In this document: piece after piece, positions 63,856 to 64,000 of the stretch | Numbering within the stretch: position 1 is the stretch's first letter | Layout: every line of letters begins with the position of its first letter | Assembly: GCA_024691305.1 (NCBI GenBank) | Contig: JAILNS010000033.1 | Location: forward strand, 62,001-126,000 | Source: Lachnospiraceae bacterium | GTDB lineage: Bacteria > Bacillota > Clostridia > Lachnospirales > Lachnospiraceae | Reading direction: 5' to 3' | DNA length: 64,000 bases | Made by a program: the position numbers and the translations under genes | The notes under the pieces: model-generated | What the model was told of the DNA's origin: nothing | Seen by the model: only the letters and a program-made list of their open reading frames with translations | Database searches by the model: none

Positions 63856-64000
63856 TGTTTGAAACCGTACAAAACGCTTTTAAGATCAAGGAACTGAGAA
63901 ACAAGATCCTGATGACACTGCTTATGCTGGTTGTCATCAGGCTTGCATCACAGCTTCCCGTTCCGGGCGTAGACAGGAACTATTTTGCCAGCTGGTTTGC
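63855..64000 (+). CDS. secY: Preprotein translocase subunit SecY (3' end outside window)
   Basis: The first 48 codons of the SecYEG channel protein: FETVQNAFKIKELRNKIL, then the first membrane helix (MTLLMLVVIRLASQLPVPGV). ATG overlaps the rplO stop (TAATG). The frame is open to the end of the window. Confidence 0.95.
   Translation, partial: MFETVQNAFKIKELRNKILMTLLMLVVIRLASQLPVPGVDRNYFASWF

Noticed and set aside
1..64000. CRISPR array to go with the CARF-nuclease
   Set aside because: No series of regularly spaced direct repeats was seen anywhere in the window, and no cas genes were recognised.

Overview
The window reads as a chromosomal segment of a low-to-moderate GC Firmicute, most likely a Lachnospiraceae member (Butyrivibrio-like by feel, not proven). 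Supporting signs are the clpP-clpX-lon-engB order, a short zinc-type S14, a ThrRS without its TGS domain, a Rho with a long low-complexity insert, and the intact rpsJ-to-secY ribosomal protein order. No rRNA, tRNA or CRISPR array was found.

Layout. 1-6.5 kb: a protein quality-control block (clpP, cut by the window edge; clpX; lon), the ribosome-assembly GTPase engB, and a DHH phosphoesterase with an unusual C-terminal extension. A receptor-like TIR/transmembrane/beta-propeller gene (6.45-9.5 kb) overlaps its end. 9.6-13.9 kb: a MATE exporter, then a zinc/cadmium efflux operon (small HMA metallochaperone, P1B ATPase, ArsR/SmtB repressor) behind a promoter with a perfect 12-bp inverted-repeat operator. 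13.9-16.5 kb, minus strand: rho and an orphan FliD-like gene preceded by a candidate sigma-28 promoter. 16.8-19.1 kb: rpmE, a DUF1385 membrane protein and prmC.

19.1-29.5 kb is an accessory stretch sitting between prmC and prfA, genes that are often close neighbours. It holds a sugar ABC transporter operon with a structured 139-nt element between its permease genes, a metallo-beta-lactamase-fold hydrolase, and a compact cassette of unknown function: a 163-aa orphan protein, an XRE regulator, a second ClpP with an intact catalytic triad, and a VirD4/TraG-like ATPase without membrane anchor. Two transcription units of the cassette share the same promoter/operator layout (TATTAT, 4 nt, ATGTAACAT). 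Next to it lies a CARF-nuclease gene (Card1/Can2-like) split by a frameshift, with no CRISPR locus in the window, followed by a PrsW-like protease. This cassette is the best candidate here for an undescribed system.

29.5-42.4 kb returns to housekeeping: prfA, a Nudix hydrolase, valS, folC, a 56-aa protein, a zinc-ribbon/TPR membrane protein, a second MATE exporter, a DinG-like helicase with a nuclease-like N-terminus, and thrS. 42.4-48.4 kb: a DJ-1/PfpI protein, a cytoplasmic alpha-L-fucosidase (GH29) and alpha-xylosidase-type GH31 pair suited to xyloglucan side chains, a membrane protein and a Crp/Fnr-type regulator. 48.4-54.1 kb: a patatin-like phospholipase, an ECF transporter S component, a zinc-binding lipoprotein behind tandem Fur/Zur-like boxes, another lipoprotein, a BMP-family lipoprotein and an rRNA methyltransferase. 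54.3-64 kb: the S10-spc ribosomal protein operon from a strong promoter and about 250-nt leader through rplO into secY, which is cut by the window end.
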